NCBI GenBank assembly: GCA_002423185.1
Contig: DIUX01000002.1
Location: 815,947-879,946 of the forward strand
Direction: 5' to 3'
Origin: Micavibrio sp. UBA6147
GTDB lineage: Bacteria > Pseudomonadota > Alphaproteobacteria > Micavibrionales > UBA1664
DNA: 64,000 bases
Shown here: in pieces, positions 1 to 8,236 of the stretch
Numbering within the stretch: the first letter of the stretch is position 1
Layout of the letters: each line of letters opens with the position of its first letter
Position numbers and translations under genes: made by a program
The notes under the pieces: model-generated
What the model was told of the DNA's origin: nothing
The model's input: the letters and a program-made list of their open reading frames with translations, nothing else
Databases searched by the model: none

Positions 1-1
1 A

Positions 2-526
2 TGTGAATGCGGATCAAATATAGCTGGAACAGGCACCGGCACTGGAACCGGTACTGGAACTGGAACGGGGACCGGTACAGGCACGGGTTCCATCGGGTCT
101 GCCAATCCGCTCACAACGGCACTTGTTTTCGCACCGATTTTGGCTGTGGTCATCAAACAGGTCATCTATGATTCCAACGGCGATGTCGAAGAAGTCATCT
201 ACGAAGACTTGGTGGCGGTTGTCGAAATGGAAAAAGTCGGCAATGACTATTATGTCAGCTTTTTTGAAATGCGTAAGGAAGACGTGACAGGCTGGATTGC
301 CGGTCGTGCCGCGCCGGATAATATTTACTATATGATGGGTGCCGAAGAATTCCTCGAATCCCAAGACGGCGGTGGCCAATTGAATGATGCCCTGCCCGAC
401 GGAGTGAACGTACAGGAACTTCAGGTCATGGAATTCCCGCCTGAGGACACATACCACTACATGTATTTCGTGGGGCCTAACGGCACACCGATCGACAAAG
501 ACGAATTTCTCGCCCTGTTCCAATAA
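2..526 (+). CDS. C-terminal part of an unrecognised protein with a Gly-Thr repeat
   Basis: The reading frame is open from the left edge, so the gene starts outside the window. The visible part opens with Cys-Glu-Cys, then ten consecutive Gly-Thr pairs (about positions 26-85) written with mixed codons, so the repeat is kept at protein level and is not simple DNA slippage. A short hydrophobic stretch follows, then an acidic, soluble-looking C-terminal domain of about 120 residues ending in a Phe-Gln. No family was recognised. A TTG at 140 could act as a start but has no clear ribosome binding site, so I favour a truncated longer gene in which the Gly-Thr tract is a flexible linker. A terminator follows. 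Confidence 0.6.
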   Translation, partial: CECGSNIAGTGTGTGTGTGTGTGTGTGTGSIGSANPLTTALVFAPILAVVIKQVIYDSNGDVEEVIYEDLVAVVEMEKVGNDYYVSFFEMRKEDVTGWIAGRAAPDNIYYMMGAEEFLESQDGGGQLNDALPDGVNVQELQVMEFPPEDTYHYMYFVGPNGTPIDKDEFLALFQ

Positions 527-552
527 AGAGCAGGACAGGGACGATAACAAAG

Positions 553-575
553 CGGGCGCATCTGCCCGTTTTTTT
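553..575 (+). terminator. Intrinsic terminator after the Gly-Thr repeat gene
   Basis: A CGGGC/GCCCG stem with a 6-base loop is followed by seven T residues, 26 bases after the stop codon at 526. Confidence 0.7.
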
Positions 576-647
576 ATGGCTTTTTCCGCCGTTTGAGTGA
601 CATTTGTCCATAGGATTTGATGACGGATTGTGATATAAATCAGTGTT

Positions 648-2291
648 ATGAGCATACCGACCACACCGCAAAAACCACAGCATTTTGACGCCATCATCAT
701 GGGAATCGGCCATCAAGGCCTGATTGCCGCGAATTACCTTGCCCGCGCCGGATTCAAAGTGGCGGTGTTTGACGTACCGTCCGCCGTTGATGGCGGTGCG
801 GCCTATGATTTATTCGCCGATTCCGCGCGTTCCGGCCCCTGCGCCCACACCCCTGTTCCCGTCAGCCAAAAAGTCAATGAGGATCTATCGCTGGAGGATT
901 GCGGCTGGACACTCCGCCCCGAAAACACCTGTTCCTTTGTGCCGGTCGGCGAACAAACCAACGAATATTTTTTCGCCACCAGCGGGCAACAAGCCACACA
1001 GCGCGAAATCGCCAAATTCTCTAAAGATGACGCGCAGGCTTTTGTCCGGCTTTTTGAGCGGCTCAGTAACCTTGGCGCGATTTTTGACCAAGTGTCTGAT
1101 AACTTGCCGAAATACGACCAAAAAGGGTGGCAGGATTTATGGGGCGTTTTCGAAACCGGAAAATTGCTCAGCAAAGCCGGACAAGACGCACAGGATCTCT
1201 TCGCCTCCTTGATGCGCAAATCTTTGACCGAGTTTTTGGAAGAAACATTCGAAAGTGACGCCGTGCGCGGCTATGTCGGGTTCCAAGCGACCTTGGGCGG
1301 GATGAGCAACCCTGACCGTAAGGGCAGCGCCGCAACCCTCGTGCAATATATTCTCGGCCTTGACCGTCACCGCCCGCTCAAAGGTGACTGGCAACCCCTG
1401 CGCGGCAGTTTGCATCACTATATGAAGGCGCTCACCCAAGGGGCATTGAACAATAACGTCACCTTCATTCCGGGCAATTATATAGAACATATCCGCGTGC
1501 AGCAGGGCAAAATCCTGTCCCTCAAGATGGAGGGCGGCGAACAATTTACGGCGGGTGCCTATATCGCCGACATTAATCCGATCTTCCTGTTTTCCGACTT
1601 GGTGGATCAAGAGCAACTCCCCGCTGATTTTCGCTTGAAGATTCAAAATATGCGCGGGTCGAGCGGTTTTGTACGGGTAAAAATGCTGGTGAATGATGTG
1701 CCGCGTTTCGGCGGATTGTCCGGATTCGGGGATGAGAGCTTCTTGGCCGGCGAAACCTTGATTTGTCCGTCGCTGGATTACCTGCGCAATGCTTTGGGAC
1801 AGGCGCGGGGCAGTGGCGGGGCGCAACTCCCCGCCGTATCGATCGTGATCCCAACGCTGGATGTGCCGGAACTCGCTCCCGAAGGCAAACATATCGTCAG
1901 TGTCGTCGGGCAATTCTTTGACCCGACCTTGGAAGACAATGAAGACAATCGCAACGGCGTCGCAACATCCATCGCCCGCGCCATCGAACAAATGGCGCCG
2001 GGCTTCACCGCGACGATTGAAAACATTGCGGTGTTCATGGGCGAAAATCTTGATAAGACAATCGGGCCGCTGTCGCGCGACAGTTTCCACGGCAATTCAC
2101 CGCTCAATCAGGTTTTCGCATCGCATTTTGGTCATCATGCCTTGGGAGCGGGGATTCCGTTGTCGAATTTGACTCTGTGCGGCTATGGGCCGGAGGCCTC
2201 GGCCTGCGCCCACACCAATAATGGCGGCATCAATGCTGCTCGCAAAGTGACCGACTATCTGCATGGCGGGCAAAAGGCGGGGAATGCGTGA
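648..2291 (+). CDS. FAD-dependent oxidoreductase, phytoene dehydrogenase / PYROXD2-like
   Basis: 547 residues. The N-terminus carries a Rossmann dinucleotide-binding motif (G19-I-G21-H-Q-G24) followed by a run typical of FAD enzymes related to phytoene desaturase and the eukaryotic PYROXD2 protein. The C-terminus has a Cys-Gly-Tyr-Gly segment and a GGINAARKV-type helix, the second FAD-contacting block of this family. Length fits the family (about 500-550). The substrate cannot be told from sequence: carotenoid genes are absent nearby and PYROXD2-type members have no settled reaction. The start is the ATG at 648; no strong Shine-Dalgarno sequence is visible. Family assignment is solid, function open. 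Confidence 0.85.
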   Translation: MSIPTTPQKPQHFDAIIMGIGHQGLIAANYLARAGFKVAVFDVPSAVDGGAAYDLFADSARSGPCAHTPVPVSQKVNEDLSLEDCGWTLRPENTCSFVPVGEQTNEYFFATSGQQATQREIAKFSKDDAQAFVRLFERLSNLGAIFDQVSDNLPKYDQKGWQDLWGVFETGKLLSKAGQDAQDLFASLMRKSLTEFLEETFESDAVRGYVGFQATLGGMSNPDRKGSAATLVQYILGLDRHRPLKGDWQPLRGSLHHYMKALTQGALNNNVTFIPGNYIEHIRVQQGKILSLKMEGGEQFTAGAYIADINPIFLFSDLVDQEQLPADFRLKIQNMRGSSGFVRVKMLVNDVPRFGGLSGFGDESFLAGETLICPSLDYLRNALGQARGSGGAQLPAVSIVIPTLDVPELAPEGKHIVSVVGQFFDPTLEDNEDNRNGVATSIARAIEQMAPGFTATIENIAVFMGENLDKTIGPLSRDSFHGNSPLNQVFASHFGHHALGAGIPLSNLTLCGYGPEASACAHTNNGGINAARKVTDYLHGGQKAGNA

Positions 2292-2438
2292 TCGCGGGTT
2301 GATTTGGGCTTGATTTTTAGGCCGTTCCAAAACAGGATAAAAGCGCTTAAAATATGTTGGTAAACGCGGCGCTTTGGCGTATCAATGGATCCGCGCATCG
2401 ACATGAAAAAGACGAATAGAATGAAAGTCACATAAACT

Positions 2439-2831
2439 ATGTTTCGCTCTTTGAAGAATATCATGGGAATTTGGTCGCCTGTTTCTTTGCTCTTGCTGTT
2501 ATGGTGCAAGGGCGAGTATGTCGGCAAAGACCACCTCGGCAACCGCTATTACCGCGGTAAACCGCGTAAGGGGTATAAGCATGAGCGCCGCTGGGTGTCC
2601 TATAGCGACACCCCAGAAGCCACAATGATCCCGCCGGAATGGCATGGCTGGATGCACCATCAATCCAACACCGTGCCCGATCCTGAGGCGATGTCATATC
2701 GCCGTGCATGGCAAAAGCCGCATACGCCGAATTTGACCAGCACCGACGCGGCCTACCGTCCGGCGGGGCATGTCTTGTCGGGCGGTAAACGTGCCAAGGC
2801 CACCGGCGACTACGAAGCATGGCGGCCTTAA
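2439..2831 (+). CDS. NADH:ubiquinone oxidoreductase accessory subunit, NDUFA12 (B17.2) family
   Basis: 130 residues with the family signature: a short hydrophobic N-terminal segment, then the GKDHLGNRYY region, an Arg-Trp-Val motif, and the PPEWHGWMHH block near the middle. NDUFA12 is a supernumerary subunit of respiratory complex I found in mitochondria and alphaproteobacteria, where it sits on the matrix/cytoplasmic side near the quinone module. It lies with mlaD, a DUF2155 gene and aat, a grouping common in alphaproteobacteria. Its stop codon sits inside a terminator hairpin. Confidence 0.93.
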   Translation: MFRSLKNIMGIWSPVSLLLLLWCKGEYVGKDHLGNRYYRGKPRKGYKHERRWVSYSDTPEATMIPPEWHGWMHHQSNTVPDPEAMSYRRAWQKPHTPNLTSTDAAYRPAGHVLSGGKRAKATGDYEAWRP

Positions 2832-2843
2832 TACCGCCTTTTT
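2821..2843 (+). terminator. Intrinsic terminator overlapping the NDUFA12 stop codon
   Basis: GGCGG/CCGCC stem with an 8-base loop containing the TAA stop, followed by five T residues. Confidence 0.55.
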
Positions 2844-2971
2844 CGCTGTGTATGAACGGTGCATAGCGATTATTCTCATAGTGATTACTCTGGGGCGTGC
2901 CGCAAGGCGCGTGTATAAAGATAAAAACAGACTGGATTTTTAAAGTCTTATTGTGTAAAGCTTGCCTCGAT

Positions 2972-3451
2972 ATGCAAAGAAATTTTATTGAAACATTATT
3001 GGGCGCGGTTGTTTTGGTGACCGCTATTTTGTTCCTGACCTACAGCACGAAAACCGGCAATGTCGGTTCATCGTCTGGAGGCTACCCGATCTATGCGGAG
3101 TTTTCCGAGATTGGCGGCTTGAAACCGGGGGATGAAGTGCGCATCAGTGGCGTAAAATCCGGCAGTGTCGCGGCGATCACATTGATCCCTGAAAGCTTTC
3201 TCGCCAGCGTTGAAATACGCGTTGACTCAACGGTTAAATTGCCGAAGGACACCTCATCAAGGATCAGCAGCGAAAGCCTTCTGGGCGGAACATTTCTCGC
3301 TCTTGACCCCGGCGGTGAAGAAGAGCTTCTGAAATCCGGCGACCGTATTCGGTATAACCAAGACGCGCAAAACCTTGAACGCCTCCTCGGCCAGTTTATC
3401 TTCAGTATGCAGCAATCAAAGCCTGACGACTCTGCGCCGCAACAGCCATAA
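2972..3451 (+). CDS. mlaD: MlaD-like phospholipid-binding MCE protein
   Basis: 159 residues from the ATG at 2972; the frame is open further upstream, but this start puts the MQRNFIETLLG signal anchor at the N-terminus as in known MlaD proteins. A single transmembrane helix (about residues 8-25) is followed by one MCE domain with the conserved GLKPGDEVRISGVKSG block and a LLGGTFLALDPG strand. MlaD binds phospholipids in the periplasm as part of the MlaFEDB transporter that keeps outer membrane lipid asymmetry. The permease and ATPase genes lie separately at 47005-48626, which is usual outside gammaproteobacteria. Confidence 0.9.
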   Translation: MQRNFIETLLGAVVLVTAILFLTYSTKTGNVGSSSGGYPIYAEFSEIGGLKPGDEVRISGVKSGSVAAITLIPESFLASVEIRVDSTVKLPKDTSSRISSESLLGGTFLALDPGGEEELLKSGDRIRYNQDAQNLERLLGQFIFSMQQSKPDDSAPQQP

Positions 3452-3461
3452 GCACAGTGCC

Positions 3462-4166
3462 ATGCAAGAGCGCCCCTCCCTTACACACTTCACGCCGATT
3501 GAAACCATCCGTGCGGCGACGTTCGTAAGTTTGCGCGCCGCGATGGTGGGCATCGTATGCGTATGTCTGATGATGTCTGCGCTGGCTTTTGCCCAAGAAG
3601 ACACGTCCCAAGACAGCAACACGCAAATATCGGCGGAGCCTCAAACAGACGCGGCAACCGACAATCCGGATGTTGGGCTTGATGCCATCTCTGATGCCAC
3701 CGCGGATGCCGCCCCTGATGCTGAGCCAATCGAAGAAACCGATGAACAAATCGCCGCGATGATCGACAAGAAAGTTGTCCGCATCCGCATTTTAGACAAA
3801 ATCACCGCCACCACGCGTAATTTTAATCTCGATGTTGGACAAACCGTGTCCTATGGCGATTTGCGGATCAAGCCGCAAGCCTGCCGCAAATCCCCCCCCA
3901 CCGCCGAACCCGAGGCCGCGGCCTTTTTGGAAGTATGGGAAATTCTGGCCAAAAACCCAGACCCCCAATGGGTGTTTAGTGGATGGATGTTTGCCTCCAC
4001 CCCCGGTTTGTCGGCGATGGATCACCCGATCTATGATGTATGGGTGATTGACTGCCTCGACAGCCGTAAAGAGCCTCAACCAGTTGCCGTTGACAAGCCG
4101 GATGCCGTGGACGAAAAACCTGAAGACGGCGCGCCGAGCGAAGAATTCCCTGATCTTGGCGATTAA
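3462..4166 (+). CDS. DUF2155 domain protein, exported
   Basis: 234 residues from the ATG at 3462, 10 bases after the mlaD stop. An N-terminal signal sequence (Met-Val-Gly-Ile onward, ending in Ala-Phe-Ala) is followed by an acidic, Asp/Ala-rich spacer and a DUF2155 core, recognised by the RIRILDKIT start, the paired Cys residues (one in QACRKS, one in WVIDCLDS) and the WVFSGWMF segment. An acidic tail closes the protein. DUF2155 proteins are typical of alphaproteobacteria and often neighbour complex I subunit or aat genes; their role is unknown. A start at 3543 directly before the signal sequence is also possible. Confidence 0.85.
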   Translation: MQERPSLTHFTPIETIRAATFVSLRAAMVGIVCVCLMMSALAFAQEDTSQDSNTQISAEPQTDAATDNPDVGLDAISDATADAAPDAEPIEETDEQIAAMIDKKVVRIRILDKITATTRNFNLDVGQTVSYGDLRIKPQACRKSPPTAEPEAAAFLEVWEILAKNPDPQWVFSGWMFASTPGLSAMDHPIYDVWVIDCLDSRKEPQPVAVDKPDAVDEKPEDGAPSEEFPDLGD

Positions 4167-4183
4167 TCAGTTTTGCTTTCCCC

Positions 4184-4855
4184 TTATGGACGGCTCAAAA
4201 AATCTATCAAATCACCCGTGTTCAGGGTGATTTTTTCATGCCTCGCATCAACAAACCGCAACGGCATTTGAATCGCTTTGGTGAGGCGTTCAAGATAGTC
4301 CTCACGGGGAATTTCATGGCACCCGAATTGCACCAGATGGTCATTGACGAACTGGCTGTCCAGCAAGAAAAACCCCCGATTATACAGCCGCGCCACAAGG
4401 TGAACGAGAGCGATCTTGCTGGCATTTTGGGTGCGGCTGAACATACTCTCACCAAAAAACGCCCCGCCGATGCACAGCCCGTACAAACCGCCCATAAGCA
4501 CGCCATCGGCGCGGTACTCGACGCTGTGCGCAAAGCCGAGGCCATGCAATTCCAAAAACCAATCACGGATAACGGGGTTGATCCATGTTTCCTCACGCCC
4601 TTTGCCAGAGCAAGCGGCACAGGCGGCGATGACACCGGCAAAATCATGATTGATCGTGACCGTGTAACCGCCCTTCAGCACCGCGCGTTTGAGCGAACGC
4701 GGCAGGTGAAAATCGGCGATCGGTATAATCCCGCGTTGCGGTGGGTCATACCAATGCACTTCATCCGCTGCTGCGCTTGGGGAATGCGCCATCGGGAAAT
4801 AGCCATTGCAATAGGCGTTTAAAATATCAAGCGGTGTGATGTCTTCGGTTTCCAT
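4184..4855 (-). CDS. aat: Leucyl/phenylalanyl-tRNA--protein transferase
   Basis: 223 residues, full length for the family. The enzyme adds Leu or Phe to proteins with N-terminal Lys or Arg, making them N-degron substrates for ClpAP. Recognised by the early GYFPMAHSP and WYDPPQRGIIP blocks, the ETWIN region and the GGLYGLCIGGAFFGESMFS core. It is convergent with the DUF2155 gene; the terminator of that gene lies inside the aat 3' end. Confidence 0.95.
   Translation of the reverse strand: METEDITPLDILNAYCNGYFPMAHSPSAAADEVHWYDPPQRGIIPIADFHLPRSLKRAVLKGGYTVTINHDFAGVIAACAACSGKGREETWINPVIRDWFLELHGLGFAHSVEYRADGVLMGGLYGLCIGGAFFGESMFSRTQNASKIALVHLVARLYNRGFFLLDSQFVNDHLVQFGCHEIPREDYLERLTKAIQMPLRFVDARHEKITLNTGDLIDFLSRP
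4211..4236 (+). terminator. Terminator for the mlaD-DUF2155 unit, inside the aat 3' end
   Basis: ATCACCC/GGGTGAT stem with a 7-base loop and six T residues on the plus strand. It lies within the last codons of the convergent aat gene, so the same bases are both coding and a terminator. Confidence 0.7.
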
Positions 4856-4975
4856 GGGGGAGGGGCAGTTTGAGTTGTGTTGATACAGTATAATGCGATT
4901 TTATAAAAGTTGACAGGCGGCAATGAAGGGCTTAAATCTCATTACCATAAGACAAGCATTAAACGGCGGAGCGCC

Positions 4976-5017
4976 CCAGTCCTATGAACCCAGTCCAATG
5001 AACACTGTGCTATGAAC
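4976..5017 (+). promoter_or_regulatory. Three 14-base repeats forming two overlapping mini-ORFs ahead of the phosphatase start
   Basis: Units 4976-4989 and 4990-5003 match at 13 of 14 bases; the third (5004-5017) is more diverged. Each unit contains ATGAAC. ATG 4984 opens a 5-codon ORF (MNPVQ) whose TGA overlaps ATG 4998 as ATGA; that opens MNTVL, whose TGA overlaps the main start ATG at 5012, again as ATGA. All three starts are in different frames. The layout suggests a translational-coupling relay; this is inference. Confidence 0.45.
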
Positions 5018-5863
5018 AGATCAGCAGCCGATAATTTTTCATCCGCCGCAACGAACGGCGCAGCCTCCGTACCGCGCATTCAGCGGATTTTGTTGATTCG
5101 CCATGGCTATTCCATGGGCAACCATGACTCTTCCTTCTATGCACGCCTCGGCGACCCGAGTGTCCCGCTGCACGAAGATGGCTGGCGGCAGGCTATCGCA
5201 GCCGGCGAATTTTTGAAAGAATACTACAAAGCCAATCCGCCGTCCTTTGCCAACGGGCCGCGCATTTGGGCGAGTTCCTTTCAACGCACCCGTGAAACTG
5301 CGGGCGGGTTGATAGAAGGCGCGCAAGGGGCGCTCGATCATTGCAGCCCGATTTACGAATCGCCCTATCTGGTGGAACAGGATTTCGGCATGTTCGCGCA
5401 TAATCCCGACCGCGCATGGCAAGAACAACATATGCCGTTGGAAAAGGCCTTCACCCGCGCCCGCGCCAAGCAACATAAATTCTTCAGTCGCCTGCCACAT
5501 GGCGAATCGCCGTATGATACATATCTGCGCATGGGCGATGCGATTGCCTCGATGCAGCGCGATGCCCAGCGTAAAGGCGTCGATGATGTGCTGGTCGTTT
5601 GCCACGGCGTGACGCTGCGTGCCTTTGCGATGCGGTTTTTGCATATCAGTGACCGCGCATGGGACCATTTCCGCAACCCCGGAAATTGTGATATCTATGC
5701 GATAGAGCTGGACACAAAGGGTCATTACGGCCTCAAGAAAATCTATGACGGGCAAAATGCCGTTGCGGTCGATATTGATATTTTGTCCGACTTGCGGAAA
5801 AAAGTCCCGCTCCTGACGCCGAAAAACCTGCCAAAACCGCCACAGCACCTCAGAATACGATAG
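5012..5863 (+). CDS. Histidine phosphatase superfamily protein (phosphoglycerate mutase-like)
   Basis: 283 residues. The RILLIRHGYS motif near residue 25-34 supplies the phospho-accepting His; a second catalytic block, VVCHGVTLRAF, comes near residue 195. Between them is the SSFQRTRETA helix with the conserved Arg. The family covers phosphoglycerate mutases and many phosphatases, and the substrate is not predictable here. The N-terminal 20 residues are Ser/Ala-rich. The start codon is the third ATG of a 14-base repeat array. Confidence 0.85.
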   Translation: MNRSAADNFSSAATNGAASVPRIQRILLIRHGYSMGNHDSSFYARLGDPSVPLHEDGWRQAIAAGEFLKEYYKANPPSFANGPRIWASSFQRTRETAGGLIEGAQGALDHCSPIYESPYLVEQDFGMFAHNPDRAWQEQHMPLEKAFTRARAKQHKFFSRLPHGESPYDTYLRMGDAIASMQRDAQRKGVDDVLVVCHGVTLRAFAMRFLHISDRAWDHFRNPGNCDIYAIELDTKGHYGLKKIYDGQNAVAVDIDILSDLRKKVPLLTPKNLPKPPQHLRIR

Positions 5864-5916
5864 GATTAGCGCCGATTTGCGGCCAGCCTGCGGATATAGA
5901 AAAGAAAGATAAGACA

Positions 5917-6894
5917 ATGACAAAGCCGACCATGGACGACTTGATTAAAATGCTGATGACGGGAAAATCATCCGCCTCCGCTCCCGCTTCTGCACAGGCC
6001 GAAGCAAGCACAGATAAAGGCATAAAAATCATGGCGTTTGTCGAAGCCGGACAAACAGTGACATCGGATATTCCGTTGCATATCAAAGGCCCCGTAGGCG
6101 CCGATGCCGTGATTCACGTCAAGGGCGGCGGCGTATTGATTGACGGCGAAGTCGGCGACCATGCCCGTATCACGGTGGAAGACAGCGTCAGAACCGAAAC
6201 AATCTCGGTCGGCGGCGGCACGATCACGGTGAGTGGAAGCTCGAAAGTCAGCGTCACAATCAATGGCCAAAAGTTTGAAACCAAAGGCAGTGACAAGCCG
6301 CAGGGCATCCGCATTAAGGGGCAAACCGGCAAGGATGTCGCCTTGAACAGTGATGCGGACATCACGATTGATGGCGACACGGGAACGCATCTCGCGCTCA
6401 CGGCGGGGCGCGATGTGGTGACGGCCGCGGTCGGGGCGAGTTCTCAGCTTAATATTGGGCGCGATGCAACACTGCGGACTATTTTTGATGATGTGTCGGT
6501 TCGTGTTGCGCGTGATCTTGATGTTAAAAGCACCAAGAGCGGCTGCGTGTTGAAAGTTGGCAGAGATATGGATCTGGGCGATGCGCAGAATGTTACCTTT
6601 GAGGCCGGCCGTGACGCGACTATTGGCACTTTGGGCATACAGGCACGCGGAAACGCACGGGATATAACGGCAAACAAGGTGGGCGACGATGCCGAATTAA
6701 AGGCCAGCCGCGACTTTACGGCGGCGGTTGTCGGGGCGGGGTCGACCATCAATGCCGGTCGTGACGCAACCGTGACGCAGCTCGGTGAAAAAGCGTCCCT
6801 GATTGCCGCGCGCGATATAACGGTCAAGAGCGCGCACCGACTTGCGAATGTAAGGGCAAACCGCAACGTGAATGTCACGAGGCATTACTCATAG
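5917..6894 (+). CDS. Unrecognised repeat protein, predicted beta-solenoid with 17-residue (G/A)RD repeats
   Basis: 325 residues, no signal peptide. The first 30 residues look like a helical, then Ala/Ser-rich, N-terminal tail. From about residue 40 the protein is rich in Gly, Val, Thr and Ile in short strands. From residue 164 to the end there are ten units with a (G/A/S/N)-Arg-(Asp/Asn) mark; the Arg residues fall at 165, 182, 199, 216, 232, 248, 265, 282, 299 and 316, a spacing of 17 or 16. Such regularity points to a right-handed beta-helix. The mark recalls the GRD repeats of filamentous haemagglutinins, but no secretion signal or partner gene is seen. The family is not recognised. Confidence 0.8.
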   Translation: MTKPTMDDLIKMLMTGKSSASAPASAQAEASTDKGIKIMAFVEAGQTVTSDIPLHIKGPVGADAVIHVKGGGVLIDGEVGDHARITVEDSVRTETISVGGGTITVSGSSKVSVTINGQKFETKGSDKPQGIRIKGQTGKDVALNSDADITIDGDTGTHLALTAGRDVVTAAVGASSQLNIGRDATLRTIFDDVSVRVARDLDVKSTKSGCVLKVGRDMDLGDAQNVTFEAGRDATIGTLGIQARGNARDITANKVGDDAELKASRDFTAAVVGAGSTINAGRDATVTQLGEKASLIAARDITVKSAHRLANVRANRNVNVTRHYS

Positions 6895-6922
6895 GCATTC
6901 TTCGTACCATCAGACAGCCAAT

Positions 6923-6950
6923 AAAAAAGCCCCGCTATCGGGGCTTTTAT
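6923..6950. terminator. Bidirectional terminator between the repeat protein and nrdB
   Basis: A/T-flanked AAAAGCCCCG/CGGGGCTTTT stem with a 4-base loop; T tracts on both strands serve the converging genes. Confidence 0.8.
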
Positions 6951-6984
6951 TTTTTCTGATTGTTTTAATCTGCGGCGATTATCG

Positions 6985-8025
6985 CTATTCCGCTGCCGCG
7001 TCTTTTTGGCTGCCCATCGGGTGGTCAACTTTGGGCTTGGCGTAATTGCCGTTGAACAAATCGGCTTCGAACACTTCTTCCCATGTGCCTTTGGTCGCGG
7101 CCTTGGCGTATTCCGTGGCGCGGTTTTCAAAGAAGTTGGTGTGTTCGGCGCCGTTCATCATTTGATCCATCCACGGCAACGGGTTTTTATCAACTCCGAA
7201 GACCGGCTCAAGGTTCAATTGCTGCAAGCGGCGGTCGCCGATATAACGGATATATTGTTTCACTTCGGCACCGGTAAGGCCTTCAACGCCGCCCATTTCA
7301 AAGGCGAGGTCAATAAACGCGTCCTCGAATTTGATGATGTCACGACAGCTTTGGGTGATTTCCTCTTTCAATTGGTCGTCCCAAATATCGGCGTTTTCCT
7401 TCACGAAAGTGTTGAACAAACGGATCATGGACAGGCAGTGCAAGGTTTCGTCCCGCACCGACCATGTCACGATTTGCCCCATGCCCTTCATTTTGTTGAA
7501 GCGCTGGAAGTTCATCAAAATCGCAAAGGATGCAAAGAGTTGCAATCCTTCCGTAAACGCCCCGAACAACGCCATGGTCTTGGCGATATCGCGCGGCGAT
7601 TTCATGCTGGCGGTTTGCATGTAATCGAATTTGTCCTTCATTTCCTTGTACTTCATGAAGGCTTGGTATTCGACTTCGGGCATACCGATGGTGTCGAGCA
7701 AGTGGCTGTAAGCCGCGATGTGAACGGTTTCGATGTTGGCGAAGGCGCCGAGCATCATCTGAACCTCAACCGGCCCGAAAACCTGCGAATAGTGACGCAT
7801 ATAACAATTGCTCACTTCAACATCCGCCTGTGTGAAGAAACGGAAAATCTGGGTCAGCAGGTTTTTCTCGGACGGGGTGAGTTTATTACGCCAATCCTTG
7901 ACGTCTTCGGCCAAAGGTACTTCCTCGGGCAACCAGTGAATGCGTTGCTGGGTCAGCCATGCTTCATAGCACCAAGGGTATAAAAACGGTTTATAGACGT
8001 GGCGTTCTTGTAAAAGTTTGGACAT
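6985..8025 (-). CDS. nrdB: Ribonucleoside-diphosphate reductase, beta subunit
   Basis: 346 residues from the ATG at 8025, chosen because a strong Shine-Dalgarno sequence (AAAGGAGG) lies just upstream; the open frame runs 13 codons further. NrdB holds the di-iron/tyrosyl radical cofactor for class I dNTP synthesis. Visible cofactor residues are E99, H102 and the probable radical Tyr106 in the ETVHIAAYSHLL segment, and the RDETLHC helix later with further Glu/His ligands. The presence of the Tyr suggests a normal class Ia type. It lies downstream of nrdA, separated by a terminator, so it may have its own promoter. Confidence 0.95.
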   Translation of the reverse strand: MSKLLQERHVYKPFLYPWCYEAWLTQQRIHWLPEEVPLAEDVKDWRNKLTPSEKNLLTQIFRFFTQADVEVSNCYMRHYSQVFGPVEVQMMLGAFANIETVHIAAYSHLLDTIGMPEVEYQAFMKYKEMKDKFDYMQTASMKSPRDIAKTMALFGAFTEGLQLFASFAILMNFQRFNKMKGMGQIVTWSVRDETLHCLSMIRLFNTFVKENADIWDDQLKEEITQSCRDIIKFEDAFIDLAFEMGGVEGLTGAEVKQYIRYIGDRRLQQLNLEPVFGVDKNPLPWMDQMMNGAEHTNFFENRATEYAKAATKGTWEEVFEADLFNGNYAKPKVDHPMGSQKDAAAE

Positions 8026-8187
8026 TGGAAAGCCTCCTTTTGCTTGCTTGTGTCGTGGGTTCATTAAACGGGTTTCCGCGGTGCATCAGGACTCTTATTT
8101 TTGGTTCATCCACAGGCTTTATCGCCTTTTTCAGGATTATGGTGAGTCTTTATTGTTTTTGGCCATGTTTTGGCGTGAAAGACGGTT

Positions 8188-8210
8188 GAAAAAGGGGCCG
8201 TAAGGCCCCT
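8188..8210 (-). terminator. Intrinsic terminator after nrdA
   Basis: On the minus strand an AGGGGCC/GGCCCCT stem with a 4-base loop is followed by TTTTC. It separates nrdA from nrdB. Confidence 0.65.
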
Positions 8211-8236
8211 GCTTCGATGGGTGTCCTTGACCGGTA

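Noticed and set aside
1137..2090. Minus-strand open frame opposite the FAD oxidoreductase (317 codons)
   Set aside because: Fully inside a well-supported gene on the other strand, no start signal, no motif.
7006..7983. Long plus-strand open frame opposite nrdB (325 codons)
   Set aside because: Shadow of nrdB with composition typical of antisense frames (His/Val/Phe-rich); no supporting signals.
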